A stretch of 64,000 nt of DNA from Martinezella lusitana. GTDB taxonomy: Bacteria; Pseudomonadota; Alphaproteobacteria; Rhizobiales; Rhizobiaceae. Under the pieces are notes generated by a model. The model saw only the letters and a program-made list of their open reading frames with translations, ran no database searches and was not told the DNA's origin. Where the stretch lies: the NCBI RefSeq assembly GCF_900094565.1, contig NZ_FMAF01000002.1, forward strand, positions 62,001 to 126,000, given 5' to 3'. The position numbers were made by a program, and so were the translations under genes. Shown piece after piece: positions 47,140-57,200 of this stretch (positions are counted from its first letter, which is position 1; each line of letters opens with the position of its first letter).

Positions 47140-47742
47140 ATGGCCATGCATAAACAAATACGAGCAATTTTTACTGACACTACCATCCGGGTTTATCAGG
47201 CTTATGGCGATCAGATCGCCGATATAGCGCTTCGGCAGGGCACTTTTGCAGCGCCGTTCAGTTTCTCGCGAATGACCTGGATCAAACCGTCTTTTCTCTG
47301 GATGATGTATCGCTGCGGCTGGGGTCTCAAGGATGAGAACCAAAAGCGGGTGCTGGCCATCGATATCGATCGCGCCGGTTTCGAGCGGGCCTTGTCGATG
47401 GCATGCCTGAGCCACTTCGACCCGGAGCTTTATACCAGCGAGACGGCTTGGAAGGAAAAGCTTCAGGTCAGTATGGTTCGGATTCAGTGGGATCCGGAGC
47501 GAGACATCTTTTTCCGACCTTTGCCCCATCGGTCGCTTCAGATCGGTCTCAGCGGCGATACCGTACCGTTATATGCCGAAGAGTGGATCAAGAAGATCAC
47601 TGATGTCACTGAGCAGGCTTTGCGCCTCAAGAAGGCGGTTGACGCAGGAGATCAGACCTATCTGGACACGCATCTGCCGCAAGAGCAGCCATATCCGCTG
47701 CCGCGTTCAATTGCCTTGGCGATTGGCGCAGTGGTCGATTGA
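47140..47742 (+). CDS. DUF4291 domain-containing protein
   Basis: A 200-residue protein. The family pattern is clear: IRAIFTDTTIRVYQAYGDQIADIALRQG, TFAAPFSFSRMTWIKPSFLWMMYRCGW, RVLAIDIDRAGFE and VRIQWDPERDI followed by LPHRSLQIGLSG. Function is unknown and I cannot assign a catalytic residue. It is the only rightward gene between leuB and leuD, and it interrupts the leu region. A second ATG six bases in is an alternative start. Confidence 0.85.
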   Translation: MAMHKQIRAIFTDTTIRVYQAYGDQIADIALRQGTFAAPFSFSRMTWIKPSFLWMMYRCGWGLKDENQKRVLAIDIDRAGFERALSMACLSHFDPELYTSETAWKEKLQVSMVRIQWDPERDIFFRPLPHRSLQIGLSGDTVPLYAEEWIKKITDVTEQALRLKKAVDAGDQTYLDTHLPQEQPYPLPRSIALAIGAVVD

Positions 47743-47825
47743 TGGACCTGACCGCTGCGGCGATGTGTGACGCATAGCTAGCCGGCCTCTGGCGCAAGAC
47801 CAGAGACCGATGTCATCTGTTCCGT

Positions 47826-48644
47826 TTACTCAGCCAGGCCGAGCGAGGCCAGATAGGTAGCCGATGCCGGGATCTTCGACTTGTCCTTGATCTCGATGAT
47901 CAGGCGCGGGTTATTGTTAAGCTTGGCAAGGGCGGCAAAGACGGCACGCCAGTGAATATTGCCTTCGCCGAGGCTCCAGTGGCGATCGGCATAGCCATCG
48001 GCATCCTGCAGGTGGACGTGCTGCAGGCGGTTGCCGGCGGCGTGGACATAGTAGTCGACCGGCGGCGCGCCGGTGTAGCCATGGGCGTAATGGGCATGGC
48101 CGGTATCGATCGAAACGGCGACGGCGGGCGAATTGAAGCTGTCGGCGAGGCCGACGCGGATATGGGGATCCTTGTCCTCGATGTTTTCGATGACCATGGT
48201 CAGTCCGATGTCTTCGGCGCGCTTCACCGCATCCTTGAGCGTCAGATGCGTATATTCGATGATCTTCTCGCGCTCGCCCTTGTTGTTGTCGAGGTTGTTG
48301 TAGGACCAGGACGTATAGGGGCTATGGATGACCATCTGCGTGGCGCCGATATTGGCGCAGACGTCGAGTGCCTGCAGCAGCCGCTTGGAAACGACGGCGC
48401 GGATCTCCGGATCCTGCGAGGCGATGACGAAACCCCAGAACGGGCCGTGGATGCCGAGGCGGCCTTCATGGCCGTCAAGCAGCTTGCGGGCGCGCTCGGC
48501 CAGCGGCTGCCAATCGCCATTCAGGACTTCGGCTTCGACGAAGCTCTGCAGTTCCAGATCGCGCGGCTTTTCGAGCAGCCAGTTGCGATGAGTTTCGACG
48601 TCGGAGAGCGTCATGGCGGCGCCGACAATAGGGAGGGAAGTCAT
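47826..48644 (-). CDS. Sugar phosphate isomerase/epimerase (xylose isomerase-like TIM barrel)
   Basis: A 272-residue protein with the AP-endonuclease-2/xylose-isomerase-like barrel. Probable metal ligands lie in LGIHGPFWGF, VIHSPYTSW, MVIENIEDKDP, SIDTGHAHYAHG, HVHLQDADGYADRHWSLGEG and LIIEIK. The substrate is unknown. It lies between DUF4291 and leuD, on the same strand as leuD and about 270 bases downstream of it beyond a terminator, so it is probably transcribed separately. Confidence 0.87.
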   Translation of the reverse strand: MTSLPIVGAAMTLSDVETHRNWLLEKPRDLELQSFVEAEVLNGDWQPLAERARKLLDGHEGRLGIHGPFWGFVIASQDPEIRAVVSKRLLQALDVCANIGATQMVIHSPYTSWSYNNLDNNKGEREKIIEYTHLTLKDAVKRAEDIGLTMVIENIEDKDPHIRVGLADSFNSPAVAVSIDTGHAHYAHGYTGAPPVDYYVHAAGNRLQHVHLQDADGYADRHWSLGEGNIHWRAVFAALAKLNNNPRLIIEIKDKSKIPASATYLASLGLAE

Positions 48645-48823
48645 GGAGAGGCTCCATTGCGTGGAGAGGAATTAGGACGGGAGGAGAGGCCGCAACGGCC
48701 TCGGCAGGCTTATATGGACCCCCTTCTTGTCGATCATATTACAGCGGGTGGAAAAGATGGTGCCCGATCCGTTTTCCGAGATTTGCGTTCCCCGGTTCTT
48801 GAGCGTGTAATTGCGGGACAGTC

Positions 48824-48848
48824 CCCTCTCCCGCTTGCGGGGAGAGGG
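48824..48848. repeat. Short RIME-like palindrome
   Basis: CCCTCTCCCGC and GCGGGGAGAGGG form a stem around TT. The sequence resembles one arm of the element at 31821-31975. Confidence 0.55.
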
Positions 48849-48860
48849 AGTCCTCCGCAT

Positions 48861-48889
48861 GAAAAAAGCCGGGCTGCAAGGCCCGGCTT
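48861..48889 (-). terminator. Intrinsic terminator after leuD
   Basis: Read leftward, AAGCCGGGC (48889-48881), a short loop, GCCCGGCTT (48874-48866) and TTTT lie 28 bases after the leuD stop. Confidence 0.9.
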
Positions 48890-48916
48890 CGAAGTGCAAA
48901 ACAATGATGAAATCGA

Positions 48917-49525
48917 TCAGGCGGCCCAGGGATGAGCGGCGGCGTTCGACTTTTCGAACTTGTCGATCGCAGATGCCTTTTCCAGCGTCAGGCCGATATC
49001 GTCGAGGCCGTTCAGCAGGCAGTGGCGCTTGAATTCGTCGAGTTCGAACTTGAGCGAGCCGCCGTCCGGGCCGGTGATTTCCAGGTTTTCCAGATCGACC
49101 GTCAGAATGGCGTTGGAGCCGCGCGAAGCGTCGTCCATCAGCTTGTCGAGATCTTCCTGGCTGACCTTGATCGGCAGGATGCCGTTCTTGAAGCAGTTGT
49201 TGTAGAAGATGTCGGCGAAGCTGGTCGAGATGACGCAGCGGATACCGAAATCGAGCAGCGCCCAAGGAGCGTGCTCGCGCGAGGAGCCGCAGCCGAAATT
49301 GTCGCCGGCGATGAGGATCTTCGCATTCTGATAGGCCGGCTTGTTCAGCACGAAATCCGGATTCGGCGAACCATCTTCGTTGTAGCGGGCTTCAGCGAAC
49401 AACCCCGTACCGAGACCGGTGCGCTTGATGGTCTTCAAATAATCCTTCGGGATGATCATGTCGGTGTCGACATTGACGACCGGGAGCGGTGCTGCAACAC
49501 CGGTCAACTTCACGAACTTGTCCAT
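48917..49525 (-). CDS. leuD: 3-isopropylmalate dehydratase small subunit
   Basis: A 202-residue protein with the swivel-domain signatures [21 protein letters not shown] and [21 protein letters not shown]. LeuD pairs with LeuC to isomerise 2- to 3-isopropylmalate. leuC is not in the window, which is common in rhizobia. It is followed by a strong terminator and preceded by a 195-base gap. Confidence 0.96.
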   Translation of the reverse strand: MDKFVKLTGVAAPLPVVNVDTDMIIPKDYLKTIKRTGLGTGLFAEARYNEDGSPNPDFVLNKPAYQNAKILIAGDNFGCGSSREHAPWALLDFGIRCVISTSFADIFYNNCFKNGILPIKVSQEDLDKLMDDASRGSNAILTVDLENLEITGPDGGSLKFELDEFKRHCLLNGLDDIGLTLEKASAIDKFEKSNAAAHPWAA

Positions 49526-49720
49526 GGGGTCCTGCCTTCATTTTCGTCTAAGCACGAATTATCCTGCCAATAGAGCAAATCCGGCCCGAAATGAAGGAGA
49601 ATCTTGGAGATGCTCTAAAACCGGCGCTTTGGTCGCAATCCGCCTTCAGGAACATGCCTGGGATTGGTGCGAGCGCATTCGACAGTGGGCAATAGGCTGC
49701 CCCCTGCCCTGTGTTCGACC

Positions 49721-49951
49721 TCAGAGATCGATAATCGTGCCGCGACCGTCGTTCCAGATGCGCATTTCGCGCTGGCTGTTCGTCTTGGCGCGCACCGGCG
49801 CAGGCTTCATGCGAAGCGAAATCGCGCGGGCTGCCATGAGCACGGTCAGGATACCGCCGACGGCAAGCGTGAGCGAAACGGTAAACAGCGCCATGGCTGC
49901 AAACACGGTGATACCGGCAAGAGCAATGAACAGGGAACGGATATTCTGCAT
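49721..49951 (-). CDS. Small conserved-looking membrane protein, function unknown
   Basis: A 76-residue protein with two adjacent hydrophobic stretches (about 6-22 and 24-42) and a basic polar tail ending GRGTIIDL. The ATG at 49951 has GAGAGG about eight bases upstream, which favours a real gene. I recognise no named family. It is divergent from the CitE-like gene. Confidence 0.7.
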   Translation of the reverse strand: MQNIRSLFIALAGITVFAAMALFTVSLTLAVGGILTVLMAARAISLRMKPAPVRAKTNSQREMRIWNDGRGTIIDL

Positions 49952-50062
49952 GGTCGAGACCTCTCTACTTACGGCAATGTGGTCCTCTTCCTTTCCATCT
50001 GCAAGAGGAGCGTGGCTTTTTGTTGGCTTGCCTGCCGATTAAAAGCGCGGCAAAACGACACT

Positions 50063-50983
50063 ATGAGCCAATCATCCTTCTCTCGTCCCGCCCGCCTGCG
50101 CCGCTCGGTGTTGAGCGTTCCCGCTATCAACCGGCGCGCTCTGGAAAAGCTTGATAGCCTCGATTGCGATGCCGTCATCTTCGATCTCGAAGATTCCGTC
50201 TCGCCGGAGAAGAAGGCCGAGGCGCGGGATAATTTACGGAGATTCTTCGCCGCCTCGCCGCTATCAGGCAAGGAGCGGGTCATTCGCATCAATGCGCTTT
50301 CCTCCAATTTCGGTGCCGACGATCTGGACCTGGTTCAGGCGCTCGAGCCGGATGCGGTGCTGTTGCCCAAGGTGGACGAGCCGCAGGACGTGATTGATGT
50401 CAGCGACAGGCTGGCCGAGGCGGATGCGTCGGAGAGCCTGCGCATCTGGGCGATGATCGAGACGCCACGCGGCATCCTGAATGCGGCTTCGATCGCCGAG
50501 GCCGGGCGCACGTCGGGCAGCAGGCTCGATTGCTTCGTTGTCGGTCTCAACGACCTCAGGAAGGAAACCGGCGTGTTGCCGCAGCCGGGCCGCGCCTATC
50601 TCGTTCCCTGGCTGATGCAGGTGGTGCTGGCCGTGAGCGCCTACGGGCTTGAGGCCCTCGACAGCGTTTTCAACGATTTCAAGGATATGGAGGCGTTCGA
50701 CGCCGAATGCGGCCAGGGCGCCGCCATGGGCTTTTTCGGCAAGATGCTGATCCATCCGAGCCAGATCGAAGCCGCCAACCGGCATTTCGGTCCGGATGCA
50801 ACAGCCATTGCCGAGGCTGAGGCCATCATCGGCGCCTTTGCCGCGCCGAACGCTGCTGATCTCAATGTCGTGAACCTCGGCGGGCGGATGGTGGAGCGGC
50901 TGCATCTTGTCCAGGCAGAGAGACTGGTTCATAAAGCTCGCCTGATCGCAGCACGCCATCACCCTTCGACACGCTCAGGGTGA
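50063..50983 (+). CDS. HpcH/HpaI aldolase family CoA ester lyase (CitE-like)
   Basis: The product has 306 residues from ATG 50063. Family features are RRSVLSVPAINRRALEKL, AVIFDLEDSVSPEKKAEAR, VRINAL, LLPKVDEP, AMIETPRGI and GKMLIHPSQIEAAN. Such proteins act on citramalyl-CoA, malyl-CoA or related esters; the substrate is uncertain. Its last eight residues (HHPSTRSG) come from a short dispersed-repeat-like sequence, CCTTCGACACGCTCAGG, so the natural end may have been shifted by a repeat. Confidence 0.88.
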   Translation: MSQSSFSRPARLRRSVLSVPAINRRALEKLDSLDCDAVIFDLEDSVSPEKKAEARDNLRRFFAASPLSGKERVIRINALSSNFGADDLDLVQALEPDAVLLPKVDEPQDVIDVSDRLAEADASESLRIWAMIETPRGILNAASIAEAGRTSGSRLDCFVVGLNDLRKETGVLPQPGRAYLVPWLMQVVLAVSAYGLEALDSVFNDFKDMEAFDAECGQGAAMGFFGKMLIHPSQIEAANRHFGPDATAIAEAEAIIGAFAAPNAADLNVVNLGGRMVERLHLVQAERLVHKARLIAARHHPSTRSG

Positions 50984-51011
50984 GGGCTGATATCCTATGA
51001 AAGACGCTTTG

Positions 51012-51218
51012 ATGAAACTCTACCGCTTCCTCACCGGGCCCGACGACGCTTCCTTCTGCCACAAGGTATCAGCGGCGCTGAACAAGGGCTGGGAACTGTC
51101 GGGCTCGCCGACCTACGCCTTCAATGCGGCCACCGGCCAGATGCAGTGCGGCCAGGGTGTCGTCAAGGAAGTCGCGGGAAAGGATTACGATCCTGAGATG
51201 AAGCTTTCCGAGCAGTAA
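51012..51218 (+). CDS. DUF1737 domain-containing protein
   Basis: The product has 68 residues from ATG 51012 (MKLYRFLTGPDDASFCHKVSA), the start that matches the family; ATG 50997 would add five. The conserved body is KLYRFLTGPDD, SAALNKGWELSGSPTYAFN and MQCGQGVVKEV. Function is unknown. It lies 28 bases after the CitE-like gene and may be co-transcribed with it. Confidence 0.85.
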   Translation: MKLYRFLTGPDDASFCHKVSAALNKGWELSGSPTYAFNAATGQMQCGQGVVKEVAGKDYDPEMKLSEQ

Positions 51219-51271
51219 GTACCGGGTACCTCGTGCCCTTCCCCTGACCGTCCTGCGGTCGGGGTCTGATG

Positions 51272-51709
51272 TCATCGATCCGTCGCTTCTTCCGCGCTTT
51301 CCTCGATGCGCTCCATGTCCTCGTCGCTCAGGCCGAAATGATGGCCGATCTCGTGGATCAGGACATGGGTGATGATGTCGCCGAGGGTTTCCTCGTTTTC
51401 CGCCCAGTAATCGATGATCGGCCGACGATAGAGGCGGATCTTGTTGGGCATCTCGCCGGTCTGGGCGGTGAAGCGCTCGGATATGCCGCGACCCTCGAAA
51501 AGGCCGAGCAGGTCGAAGGGCGTTTCCAGCGCCATGTCCTCGAACACATCGTCATCGGGAAAATCCTCGATGAGGATGATGAGGTTGCCGGTGAGCGAGC
51601 GAAATTCGTCCGGCAAGTGGCTGTAAGCCTCCATGGCCAGAGATTCGAATGTGCTGATTGAGGGCGCGTGGCGGTCCCGCCAATCCTCGCTCTGGTCAAT
51701 GCGAGCCAT
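51272..51709 (-). CDS. Metallopeptidase family protein (zincin-like)
   Basis: The product has 145 residues from MARIDQSEDWRDRH. The zinc motif HVLIHEIGHHFGLSDEDM (HExxHxxGxxD) lies near the C-terminus, and FEGRGISERF and IRLYRRPIIDYWAE are family-typical. This is a compact single-domain minigluzincin-like protein widespread in alphaproteobacteria and actinobacteria; its substrate is unknown. It is divergent from imuA and convergent with the DUF1737 gene. Confidence 0.87.
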   Translation of the reverse strand: MARIDQSEDWRDRHAPSISTFESLAMEAYSHLPDEFRSLTGNLIILIEDFPDDDVFEDMALETPFDLLGLFEGRGISERFTAQTGEMPNKIRLYRRPIIDYWAENEETLGDIITHVLIHEIGHHFGLSDEDMERIEESAEEATDR

Positions 51710-51834
51710 GAATGCTTCCTTCCTTCGCTGGTCATATAGAGCCTTTGCGCCGCTTTTACGAGTGCGGATTAAGGCAAAGGAATATTTTCTTATAAATTGG
51801 TGTTGACTCTTTTTCCGACCTCTGGAATCCATAA

Positions 51835-51849
51835 GAACATAACAGGAAC
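51835..51849. promoter_or_regulatory. LexA (SOS) box upstream of imuA
   Basis: GAAC-ATAACAG-GAAC is the alphaproteobacterial LexA direct repeat (GTTC-N7-GTTC read on the other strand). It lies 24 bases before the imuA start and downstream of TTGACT at 51803-51808, a position where LexA would block transcription start. Confidence 0.85.
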
Positions 51850-51872
51850 ATAAATGATCTGGAGATAACGTC

Positions 51873-52823
51873 ATGGCCGAAGCCGCCGTGGCGCGGGAAA
51901 CGTTTTTTGCCCTGCGTGAAACTATTGCCCGACTTGAAGGCAGGCCTATACCGGCGCTGGCCGCGGCGGCGCGCGAAACGCTGGCGGAGAAGGCGAGACC
52001 CGGTTCTGCAGGTGTTGCCCAGCCATTGCTTGCGACCGGCGTCGACGACCTCGATGCGGCGATGCAGGGCGGTGTTCCCCTTGATGGTCTGACCGAGGTC
52101 CGCTCGCTGGGCCTGCGCGATGCGGGGGCGGCCAGCGGCTTTACCCTTGCTCTTGCCGCGCGGCTTCATGCGCAAGCTGCCGGCACAGGTGCTGCCGTAT
52201 CCCCGGTTCTATGGATCGGCGATACGGTCGCCACGATGGAGGCGGGCCTGCCCTATGCCATCGGTATCGGAGATTTCGGACTGGAGCCGACGGCATTCCT
52301 GCAGGCTTCGCCACGCAAGCTGGAAGATGCGCTCTGGCTGGCGGAGGCAGCACTTGCCAGCGCCGCCTTTGCGGTCGTCATCCTGGAGGTGCGCGGCAAT
52401 CCCGCCCGCTTCGGGCTGACCGAAAGCCGGCGGTTGGCGCTGAGGGCCAAGGCGGCGGAGCGGCCCTTGTTTCTGTTGCGGCAAGGAGGCGAGGAGGAGG
52501 CAAGCAGCGCCCTCTTCCGCTTCTCTGTCGAACCCGCGCCGGCGCAGGCGCGGCCCCTGCCGGACGGATCGGTGCTTGGCGGCAGCATCGGTCATCCGGC
52601 CTTTCGTCTGACCTTGGAAAAGAGCCGTAACCCGGCGCCTCTTTCCATAACCCTGGAGTGGAATGCCCATGACCGCCGCTTTGCCCTTGTCCCCGATGCT
52701 CAGCACCCTGCCCTTCCCGGCGAACACGCAGCGCATTCTGGCGCTGACCTTTCCGCATCTGCCCACCGACCGGATCGCCCGCAAGCGCTGGGGCCTGTCC
52801 TGGCGTTCGACAGGCCGGCTTGA
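51873..52823 (+). CDS. imuA: ImuA, RecA-like accessory protein of SOS mutagenesis
   Basis: A 316-residue protein with a RecA/SulA-like fold region: ATGVDDLDAAMQGGVPLDGLTEV at about 51-73 and VLWIGDT, while VVILEVRGNPARFGLTESRRL resembles a Walker-B-like strand. No canonical Walker A lysine motif is seen. ImuA works with ImuB and DnaE2 in damage-induced mutagenesis. GGAG lies ten bases before the ATG. Its last 161 bases are also the start of imuB in another frame. A LexA box controls the operon. Confidence 0.9.
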   Translation: MAEAAVARETFFALRETIARLEGRPIPALAAAARETLAEKARPGSAGVAQPLLATGVDDLDAAMQGGVPLDGLTEVRSLGLRDAGAASGFTLALAARLHAQAAGTGAAVSPVLWIGDTVATMEAGLPYAIGIGDFGLEPTAFLQASPRKLEDALWLAEAALASAAFAVVILEVRGNPARFGLTESRRLALRAKAAERPLFLLRQGGEEEASSALFRFSVEPAPAQARPLPDGSVLGGSIGHPAFRLTLEKSRNPAPLSITLEWNAHDRRFALVPDAQHPALPGEHAAHSGADLSASAHRPDRPQALGPVLAFDRPA

Positions 52824-54291
52824 AACGCCGCCGCTGGTCTGCGCCGGCAAGCTGAACAATGCCATGCGGCTGACCGCGCTCAACGAGCGGGCGGAGATGA
52901 TCGGGCTGAAGCCGGGCCAGGGCGTGGCCGAGGCGAGGGCGATCTGCCCGACCCTCGATGTCGTCGAGGAGGAACCCTCGGCGGATCGCAAGCTGCTGGA
53001 AGCGATCGCCGATTGGTGCGATCGCTATACGCCGCTGGTGGCGATCGACGGCAAGGATGGGCTGTTTCTCGATATTACAGGCTGCGCTCATCTCTTCGGC
53101 GGTGAGGAGGCGCTGCTCGAGGATATATTGATCCGGATTTCCCGGCTGGGGCTCGACGTGCGCGGCGCCATTTCCTCGGCGCCGGGCCTGTCCTGGGCGG
53201 TCGCCCGTTTCGAGGAAAGCCGCATCGTTCCCCCAGAAGCCATGGAGGAGGCGTTGGCGCCGTTGCCGGTGGCTTCGCTGCGGCTCGGCGAGGAGACGAT
53301 TGCCGCGTTGCAGAAGCTGGGGTTGAAGCAGGTGGGCGATCTTCTGGCCGCACCGCGCGCACCGCTTGCCCGCCGGTTCGGCGCGCAGCTGCCGTTGCGG
53401 CTCGATCAGGCCGTTGGGCTGGTCGAAGAGCCGATTTCGCCGCGCCGGTCGGTCGCGCAATTGTCTGTCGAGCGCCGGCTTGCCGAACCGGTACAGGCGG
53501 AAGCCGATATTCTGCAGCTCGCCCGCCAGCTTGCCGAAACGCTGAAACCGGGGTTGGAAGCGCGTGGTGTCGGAGGCCGCTCCTTCGAGCTTTTGCTGTT
53601 CAGGGTGGATGGGGCGGTATTCCGCATTGCCGCCGGGGCATCGCAGCCGCTGCGGGAGCCGAGCCGAATCGCCAGCCTGTTCACCGAGCGTTTTACCGCC
53701 ATTCATGACGATCTCGATGTGGGATACGGCTTCGAGATCGTCCGCCTGAATGTCCTGCAGCATGCACCCTTCGAGGCGATGCAGGGTGATTTCGTTGGAG
53801 AAGGCCGGCAGGGCACGTCGCTTGCTGCCTTCGCCGACCGGGTCGCGGCGCGGCTGGGACCGGATTGCCTGCAGGGTTTCGAGCTCAGGGAAAGTCATAT
53901 TCCCGAACGGGCCGCCCGACCGGTGCCCGCCATGGAAATCCTCGCCGCCCATAGGCGGACAGGCAGCGACTATGCCGGCCACGGCTTTTTCCGGGGTGAA
54001 CGGCCGCTACGGTTGTTTCGCATGCCGGAACTGATCGAAACCGTTGCTGCCGAAGTACCTGACGGGCCGCCCCGGCAATTCCGCTGGCGGCGCGTCATGC
54101 ATCGGGTAAGCCGAGCCGAAGGGCCGGAGCGGCTTTCGGCGGAATGGTGGATCGAGGAGGAAGAAACGCCGGCCCGCGATTATTTCCAGGTCGAGGACGA
54201 GGAGGGCCATCGTTTCTGGCTGTTCCGCAAGGGTCTCTATGGCCGAGGCGAGACGGCGCCGGACTGGTACATGCACGGAGTTTTCGCATGA
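52663..54291 (+). CDS. imuB: ImuB, Y-family polymerase-like protein without full catalytic residues
   Basis: The product has 542 residues from ATG 52663, with TGGAG just upstream inside imuA; ATGs 52669 and 52699 are alternatives. The Y-family fold is recognisable from [15 protein letters not shown] to about 350. The first catalytic-aspartate segment is replaced (FPHLPTD), and the usual SxDE motif reads [14 protein letters not shown], lacking the Glu. ImuB is known as an inactive polymerase that bridges ImuA, DnaE2 and the beta clamp. It overlaps dnaE2 by four bases. Confidence 0.93.
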   Translation: MPMTAALPLSPMLSTLPFPANTQRILALTFPHLPTDRIARKRWGLSWRSTGRLETPPLVCAGKLNNAMRLTALNERAEMIGLKPGQGVAEARAICPTLDVVEEEPSADRKLLEAIADWCDRYTPLVAIDGKDGLFLDITGCAHLFGGEEALLEDILIRISRLGLDVRGAISSAPGLSWAVARFEESRIVPPEAMEEALAPLPVASLRLGEETIAALQKLGLKQVGDLLAAPRAPLARRFGAQLPLRLDQAVGLVEEPISPRRSVAQLSVERRLAEPVQAEADILQLARQLAETLKPGLEARGVGGRSFELLLFRVDGAVFRIAAGASQPLREPSRIASLFTERFTAIHDDLDVGYGFEIVRLNVLQHAPFEAMQGDFVGEGRQGTSLAAFADRVAARLGPDCLQGFELRESHIPERAARPVPAMEILAAHRRTGSDYAGHGFFRGERPLRLFRMPELIETVAAEVPDGPPRQFRWRRVMHRVSRAEGPERLSAEWWIEEEETPARDYFQVEDEEGHRFWLFRKGLYGRGETAPDWYMHGVFA

Positions 54292-57200
54292 ACGCGCGTC
54301 CGAGCTTTCACGAGCCTGTGCCCTTCTTCGAGATCGGAGTGAGAACGAACTTCTCCTTTCTCGAAGGAGCCTCGCATCCGGAGGAGATGGTGGTACAGGC
54401 CGCCCGCCTGAAGCTTTCCGGATTTGGGATTGCCGACCGCAATTCGGTTGCCGGCGTGGTCAAGGCACATGCGCATACCAAGCTTCTCCAGACGAAATAT
54501 AAGGAAACTATCAAGGAGAATCTGGAGCTTCGAGCCAAAGGGAAGCCGGAAAAGCCGCTCCTGAAGCCGGTCGCTTTCCAGCCCGGCGCTCGCCTGGTCT
54601 TTTCGGACGATACGCCCGACATTCTTGCTTATCCGCAGAATCGCAAGGGTTGGGCGCACCTTTGCCGGCTGTTGAGCGCCGGCAATCTCAAGGCTGAGAA
54701 AGGCTCCTGCACGCTTGAAGAAGCCGACCTGATGGTATGGGGTGACGAGATGATGCTGGCGCTCGTTCCCAACGCTGAGAGCGTGGAGACGCCGGAAGGG
54801 CAGGAGAAGCTGGAGCAATGCCTGGCGCGGCTATGGATGCGCTTCGGCAGGAAGCTCCATATGGTGCTGTCGCCTGCCTATGACGGGCGGGATCGGCTGG
54901 TCTTTGCCACACTCTCCATCATTGCATTGCGCAACGGGGTGCGGCTGATCGCCAGCAACCAGCCGCTCTATCACGCAACAGAACGCAAGCCGCTTGCCGA
55001 TATCGTCGTTTCGATCCGCGAGCATGTGACAATCGCGGAAGCGGGCTTCAGGCTCGCGGCCAATGCCGAGCGCTATCTGAAGGGTGCTGCCGAGATGGCG
55101 CGCCTTTTCAGGGATTATCCGAAGGCCGTGGCCAATACGCAGAAATTCTTTAGTCGGCTGTCTTTTTCGCTCGATGAGCTGAAGCATAATTATCCCGACG
55201 AAAGTGTTCCGGGCGAGGCGGTTTCTGAAACGCTGGAGCGGTTGACGCGGGAGGGTGCGAAATGGCGCTATCCCAATGGAATCTCTGAAAAGGTCGCCAA
55301 ACAGATCGATCATGAGCTCAAGCTCATCCGCGAACGGCAATATGAGCCTTATTTCCTGACGGTGCATCGCATCATGGAATATGCCCGCAGTCAGAATATC
55401 TTGTGCCAGGGGCGCGGCTCTGCCGCCAATTCCACAGTCTGCTACTGTCTTCGAATTACCGAGGTCAATCCGGAGATCACGACACTTTTGTTCGAGCGTT
55501 TCATCTCGACGGAGCGCGAGGAGCCGCCGGATATCGATGTCGATTTCGAGCATGAGAAGCGCGAAGAGGTTATTCAGTTCATCTACCGGCATTATCATAA
55601 GGAGCATGCCGGGCTGACGGCGGCGGTGACCAGCTATCGGGCACGCTCGGCCGGTCGCGAAGTGGCTAAGGCCTTCGGCTTGTCGGAGGATGTGCAGTCA
55701 GCTCTTGCCAGCGGTGTCTGGGGCTGGTCGACGGAGGAACTGTCCGAACGCGAGGCCAAGCTTGCCGGTCTCAATCTCACCGACAAGACGACACGGAACG
55801 TCCTTTCCTATGCCGCGACGCTGATGGGGTTTCCGCGCCACCTGACTCAGCATGTCGGCGGCTTCGTCATCACCAGGGATCGGCTGGACGAGGTCGTGCC
55901 GATCATGCACACGGCGATGGACGATCGCTACATGATCGAGTGGAACAAGGACGATCTCGACAATCTCAACATATTGAAGATCGACGTCCTGGCCCTCGGC
56001 ATGCTGACCTGCCTTGCCAAGGCTTTCGACCTGCTGCTGCTGCATTACGACGTTAAGAAGGAACTCGCCGATCTCGGGAGTGGCGAGTATCCCGACCGCG
56101 TACCTGTCTATGACATGATCTGCCGTGCCGACACGATCGGCGTCTTCCAGATCGAAAGCCGGGCGCAGATGAGCATGTTGCCGCGTCTCAAACCCCGCAG
56201 ATTCTATGATCTGGTTATCGAGGTGGCGATTGTCCGGCCCGGTCCTATCCAGGGCAATATGGTGCATCCTTATCTCAAACGACGGGATGACGTTCTTCAG
56301 AATCGGCCGATCGATTACCATCGGCCTGAATTGAAGGCGGTTTTGGAAAGAACGTTAGGTGTTCCCCTATTTCAGGAACAGGCGATGCAGATTGCCATTA
56401 CAGCAGCCGGATTTTCGGCGGCAAAAGCTGATCGTTTGCGCCGGTCCATGGCAACGTTCAAGCGGACAGGAAAGGTTGACGAATTCAAGCAGGACCTGGT
56501 TTCGGGCATGGTCGCGAACGGTTACCCTCAAGACTTTGCCGAACGCTGTTTTAGCCAGATTGAAGGTTTCGGCGAATATGGTTTCCCCGAAAGCCATGCG
56601 GCTTCGTTTGCCTTGCTCGTCTACGCCTCTTCCTGGCTGAAGACCTATTATCCCGATGTCTTCTGCGCGGCGATCCTCAATGCCCAGCCTATGGGCTTTT
56701 ATGCACCGGCGCAGCTGGTGCGCGATGCGCGCGAACATGGCGTCGAGGTGCGGCCGGTGGATGTCAATCATTCCCGTTGGGATTGCCTGTTGGAGGAGGC
56801 GCGCTTCGATCAAGACTCGGTCGAGCCCCGCCATGCGTCGATGCGCGGCCACATCAAGACGAAATGTGCCGTCCGTCTCGGCTTCCGGCAGGTCAAGGGC
56901 CTGTCGGATGAGGAGATGGAACAGCTCGTCGAGCGTCGCGGCGATGGCTATCGGTCCGTGCGCGATCTCTGGCTGCGCTCCGGGCTTGCCAAGTCGCAGA
57001 TCGAGCGCCTGGCGGATGCCGACGCTTTCGGTTCCATCGGCTTGAGCCGGCGTGAGGCGCTATGGGCGGTTCGGGCGCTCGATGCCGGCAGCGCTGCGGA
57101 AACACTTCCCCTCTTCGATCTCGGCGACCATACGGACCTGCAGCTCGAGCCGGCGGTCGCACTGCCCGAGATGCTGCCCGGCGAGCAGGTCATCGAGGAC

